Source: Dryomyza anilis
Taxonomy: Eukaryota; Arthropoda; Insecta; Diptera; Dryomyzidae
Assembly (NCBI GenBank): GCA_951804985.1
Contig: OX638130.1
Span: forward strand, 126,369,593 to 126,433,592
Direction of reading: 5' to 3'
DNA: 64,000 nucleotides
This document shows positions 59,690-64,000 of the stretch, one piece after another. Under the pieces are notes generated by a model that was not told the origin of the DNA, ran no database searches, and saw only the letters and a program-made list of their open reading frames with translations. Numbering within the stretch: position 1 is the first letter of the stretch; the number at the start of each line of letters is the position of its first letter. The position numbers and the translations under genes are program-made.

Positions 59690-60315
59690 CAACTTTTGAA
59701 TCAATTTTCAAATAATTTTAATATGAATCATGTGATTGCCCAATTTTTTTATGCAAAGTTAGGTAAGCCAGATTGATATTAAAAATGTTTTGAAAATTTA
59801 TTCAAAAGTTGATTGTTTATTTAATCGTGTGATTCAGGCTTTGACATTTGTATACAAATGTCATCAGTACTTTGCAGAGTGAAACTGTACTGAGCTGTCA
59901 TAGAGGAATCACTGAGAATTACTAATGCCGCTGTTTCCCACTGGGATATAATATAAAATTTGAAGTAAAAATAATAAAAATAAAATAAAAAGTAAAAAAC
60001 GAAAATTAAAACAAAAATAAACAAGCAGTTAATGTTAATATTGACTGCGTTCTGGCCAGATTGTTAGCGCTCGTGTGTCGATTACCAAGCGAGCAAAAAA
60101 TTTGTCGTTCTTTTTGTTATCAACGCAAAAGAAATTAATTTCACATCAGATTTTTTTGTTGGGTTGATTTATGGGTGGTAATGGTGGTTCTGGTGCCACA
60201 GCAACAATAATAAACGAGAGGTTATAAACAACATGAAAAATATTGTAAAGATATAAAAAACGATAGCAAAAAGTATTAACAAAAATATCATAATATACAT
60301 ACTTATATGCAATAA
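59690..60315. other. No gene seen
   Basis: Contains TGATTCAGGCTTTGACATTT and short GC-richer text at 60040-60120; nothing recognised. Confidence 0.3.
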
Positions 60316-60319
60316 TCCA

Positions 60320-60539
60320 CACCCAGAAAAAATTCCCTCAAATCCCATTAAAATTGGTCAATGGGACAATTATTGATTTAATAGTATACAAAGAATAAAT
60401 ATTTTTCATATAAACTCAATGGAAATGTCATGGTATTTTGTAGTATTTAATGGTATTTTCCAATTAAAATAATTATAATATCCTATTGACTATTTTTAAT
60501 AGTAAAAAACTATTATTTGTATAGTATTTTTTCTGAGTG
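60320..60539. mobile_element. Short TIR element, family M2, copy 2 (220 bp)
   Basis: Reverse-complement copy of 17853-18073: CACCCAGAAAAAATTCC left, TTTTTTCTGAGTG right, again with CA on both outer sides. Confidence 0.85.
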
Positions 60540-60996
60540 CAGTGTTGGCATAACGATATTATAACGCATTGCTATATCAAGAACAATATTTTTTAAGTAT
60601 TTACAAACAAAAAAAAACAGTTGAATTTATTATATAAGAGGCCAGGAAAAAAAACAGAAGTTTTTTAAAATAACCAAAGTCCAAAATAAAAATATTCCTA
60701 ATTAAAAAATATATTTCAAAAATATATTAAGCTCATTTTATTCAATCAATATCGGTTTAAAATAGTTTCACCCAACCCAAAACTTTTATACAAAAATCAT
60801 GAATAATCCGAAATAAACGGTTTCGGTTTTCGGTTCGGTTCTAAAAAATTCAAACTTCATGCAAACAGAAAAATATAATTTTATTAAAAATGATTTTTTT
60901 GACACATTTTCGGTTACGTATCGATTACTGAAAATGAATATCAGAGTAGTTTATATTTTTCATCACTGGTTTTAAGTATTAACGTTTTCTAAATAA

Positions 60997-61988
60997 CACA
61001 GAAAAAAGTGTGTAAATATAACTAAAATGTTAATCAATGCAATTAATTTTTAATTGAAACTCAGCCGATGTAACTTTTAGTTGCATTGAATTCTATATTC
61101 GTAATAATGAGAATATGTTAATTGGGTAAACTTCAATTACTTTTTTGTCATATTGATATTAAAGTTGTTATATATTTTTTGTGCAAGAGTAAATGAGACG
61201 CAAGACAATTCAGCGCACTGAGCAATGTGTTAGAAAGAGACGGAAGATCATTCAGCACACTGAGGCAATGTGCGAGAAAGATATAGAAGATCAGCACATT
61301 AAAAACAAATAAGTGCGAAACATGTCGAAGCTTGTCGAAACGTCTCGAACTGATGCATGCAGTATATAAGGACGCCGCATCTGAGGCACAGCACTTCAGT
61401 AGTGATTGGAAAGTGGTCGAGTGCGTCTCGAGTGAGAACAATGTTTAGTTAAATAGTGGACATGCAGCAGCTGTTAGAATTTGTTATTAGTAAAGTTGTT
61501 TATTAAAGTGAATTAATAAAGTTAATTGCTATAATTTAAACCAAACATAAGAGTATTTTTATTTTGTACACAATCCAGAGATACGAACATGTAGAACAGT
61601 TTTCCGTAGACTGAATTTTCTTAACAATATATTACATTTTTTATTGAGAATTATAATAGTATTTTTTTGAAAAAATGCACACTAGGAGATACAGCGAGAC
61701 TCACAGATTTAGAGAGAGATTTAGAGATTTTAGAGGAACAAACACAAAACAAAATGAAATCTAAAAGAAATAAAAAGAGAACATAATAGAGTTGCATTTT
61801 AAGAAACTGAATAAATCAAAAGTAACAAATAACAGTAGTAAATACTTTTAATGATTTAGTTGTATTGAAATGATATTAAATTTATGCCTATTAATATTTT
61901 AATTAAAAAATGTGTTAATACAATCAATTAGCAATTAGTTTGCTATTAATATCAATTGTTATATATACATACAATATTATTTTCAGTG
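60997..61988. mobile_element. TIR element of 992 bp containing an LTR-like insertion
   Basis: Left end CACAGAAAAAAG and right end (reverse) CACTGAAAATAA, flanked by AA on both sides. Subterminal ATGTTAATCAATGCAATTAA and its inverted counterpart near 61915-61945 support a pair of arms. The middle (about 61158-61750) has different composition. Confidence 0.55.
61158..61575 (+). promoter_or_regulatory. LTR-like fragment with TATA and initiator
   Basis: GC-richer block between AT-rich arms. It has TATATAAG (61363-61370), an initiator-like TCAGTA (61396-61401) about 33 bases downstream, two AATAAA-type signals' worth of AT-rich tail, and a start TGTTATATAT that could be an LTR edge. CATTCAGCACACTGAG-type repeats precede the TATA box. 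I could not find a matching second LTR or reverse-transcriptase frame, so a solo LTR or captured promoter is possible. Confidence 0.4.
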
Positions 61989-61989
61989 A

Positions 61990-62850
61990 ACGTGGTTGTA
62001 TAAAACATTTCTAAAAATTATTTCTAAATGCCTTTTTGAAAAATCTCGATAAAATAATAATAATACTCTTCGAAATAAATATTGAGATACAAATAAAATT
62101 TTAATTTTCAAATTTAGAACGTTATAACAACACTAAAATTTCAAATGTACTTACAAACACTACATGTTTTAAAATTTGTATACATTAAAAATAGCATAAT
62201 TTACTAAAACAAAAAATATTAAATGCAGAAAATAAGACAATGAAAACAAAGTATCTAGCAGATAACAGCTACTTGTTTTTTTTTAGCAAATACAAAGATA
62301 TTTCGTTGATATACAGCAAGTAAGTCAACAATTCAGTTAGTCAGACACACGCTCTGCTCTTTCCGGTTTTATCTTCGTTTTTGTTTTTATTAAACTATGG
62401 CATATTTTGTTTTTGTATTCATAATCAATTAACAGAAATTATAAAAGAAATTCGGCTGTGTTTTCTTTGAACTGGTACGAAGTGGTACCGCGCGTGTATT
62501 CGATATAGTCGTCATCATAAATTTATAAAAACACAGACGCACACACCAACAAAAAATAAATAAGAATAATAATGAGGTATTTGTGTATAGGTATTTTGTT
62601 TTTTTTTTTTTATTACAAATTTAAAATTATAAAAACAATTAAAACGATTATATTTAATAACATTGTATTGCATGAAATGTGTTCATTTTTGGATTAAAAT
62701 TTTCGATTATTCTTTTAATTCGATATATTAATAATAATTATATTTATATTTGAACTCCTAAATAATTAAAAAGTGCGTTGTGTGATTTTTAAAATGTATG
62801 ATTTAGAAAATAACAAAAAAGTATTCAATAGCTTCATAGAATAAAATTGA
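61990..62850. other. No gene seen; GC-richer island near 62330-62570
   Basis: The island includes TTCAGTTAGTCAGACACACG and GGTACGAAGTGGTACCGCGC but no coding frame or correctly spaced DPE. Confidence 0.3.
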
Positions 62851-62854
62851 GATA

Positions 62855-63320
62855 TTGTTGAAGATAGGTTATATTTCGAAAGTTTCGTATTATTATCGTA
62901 AAATACTATCATATTTTTTTATGTATCATTATAGATTATCGAAAACCCTAGCATTTTTGTATATTTATAGATTATCAAAACCCTATAATGTTCGTATTAT
63001 TATAGATGAGCGAAAACGATTATCGAAACCTATATCAATATATAGAAAATCCTGTCAGTTCTGTTCTTTATAGATTATCGAAAATATCGTCTGTTTCATA
63101 TCATTATAGATTGTCGAAATTTCTATTAATTTCTTGTAATTATAGATCATCGAAAACCTTATAATTTTGTATCATTATAGATCATAAAGATCACAGAAAA
63201 CTTTATTATTTTCGTATTGCTATAAAAATTCTATCATTTTCGTATCATTACAAATAATCGAAAAACAAATTTTGTACTATAAATAACATCGTTTTGATAC
63301 CAATAACGATAATATCGTTT
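62855..63320. repeat. Tandem repeat, ATTATAGATTATCGAAAAC type
   Basis: Units of about 30-38 bases with cores TATAGATTATCGAAAACC and TTTCGTATCATTA repeat about ten times with drift. The TCGAAA/ATCG content resembles the left-edge block but the unit is different. Confidence 0.75.
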
Positions 63321-64000
63321 GATTTTCTGGGTACTGTTATTATACAATATCACAAATAAAAAAAATCTGTCAAATAAAAATATACTATTTTTAAAAATGT
63401 ATAACAGTTTTTGACATTACATTATTATGTTCTGTCAATAAATTAGCAAAAACATTAAATTTAAATTGTTTTATATAACATTTCTCCTAACAAAATAAAT
63501 ATGTTGGCTCTTTCTGTTATGAAATCCTTAAAAACAAAAGAAATTCTTGCTAAATGTCTGTCAAATAAATCAAACGCAAGAATTTATGCTGCGCAAAATC
63601 GTATAAGATTCTCAACAGGTTTACGTCACTTGACATGCACTCACACAGTAGCAAAACCGAAGCCACAAAAACGAACAATAACGAAGTTCAAATATGATTT
63701 CAGAGTTTGGCTGTCATATGTTTAGTGAGTGTGTGTGTGTAAATAAATTTCAACTAGGTATTTGGTATTTGTTCAAATGTGGCAGTGCGCGCGAACGTCA
63801 TTGTCAGACAGTCAACGTACGTTCAACGCCATAACATCATTATAAACATGTTTATGATAATAATAAAGGCGATGATAAAAGAGAGAAACACAGCATGTTT
63901 ATGGTAGTTTTTTTCGAACGTTTTGTTTTTGCAGTATTTCGTATTTTCTGCTGTGCTCTGATTTTATATTATTCCTTCCCTCTTCCCTTTTGTTTTGTTG
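63321..64000. other. No gene supported at the right edge
   Basis: A plus-strand frame of 74 codons (63501-63725) lacks any domain, though its composition is less biased than most here. A GC-richer stretch follows at 63780-63830 and a GT run at 63727-63740. Confidence 0.3.

Overview
The window is eukaryotic and most likely from a higher (cyclorrhaphan) fly. It is very AT-rich and holds one recognisable protein gene, split into small exons with GT-AG introns. It has an Inr plus DPE type core promoter and a dense load of short inverted-repeat transposons, tRNA-derived SINEs, a broken LINE and minisatellites. The species cannot be named from the sequence.

The gene is NFAT, the Rel-homology transcription factor of flies, on the minus strand. 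Nine coding exons could be joined by hand: 32681-32798, 19123-19247, 18807-19054, 9866-10327, 9027-9170, 8683-8965, 8449-8605, 8136-8374 and 5735-5933. All splice phases agree and give 658 codons from an ATG at 32798. They cover a low-complexity N-terminus, the complete DNA-binding Rel domain and the complete IPT/TIG domain. The last exon ends in phase 1, so the rest of the C-terminus is missing and probably lies beyond base 1. Two candidate 5' leader exons are proposed. One is 37619-37941, with a TCAGTT initiator and an exactly spaced DPE. The other is 20622-about 21052, which would splice to the second coding exon and start translation at an internal ATG.

Layout from left to right: 1-1070 is a TATCGATA-rich repeat. 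1071-5700 is 3' intron or flank with a palindromic satellite. 5735-10327 is the Rel-domain exon cluster, whose large intron (5934-8135) is filled by an 18-bp minisatellite and a second ATCGAT-rich block. 10328-18806 is an intron with palindromic elements. 18807-21052 holds N-terminal exons and an alternative leader. 19248-32680 is a 13.4 kb intron with a 1.4 kb tandem-repeat transposon, a LINE cut by a SINE, and two copies of a roughly 850-bp inverted-repeat element. 32681-37941 holds the first coding exon and promoter. 38020-42280 is a striking pair of 19-bp minisatellite arrays in opposite orientation. 42300-64000 has no gene I can support. It is mainly transposons, among them a family-like group with CAC...AAAA ends and 2-bp target duplications, nested SINE and LTR-like insertions, and an element carrying a small C2H2 zinc-finger reading frame.

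The most notable observations are the inverted 19-bp arrays 80 bp upstream of the NFAT promoter (foldback-element or hairpin-RNA-like), the recurring CAC...AAAA elements with TA/AA/CA duplications, and the exact 12-bp duplication around a SINE that split a reverse-transcriptase frame.
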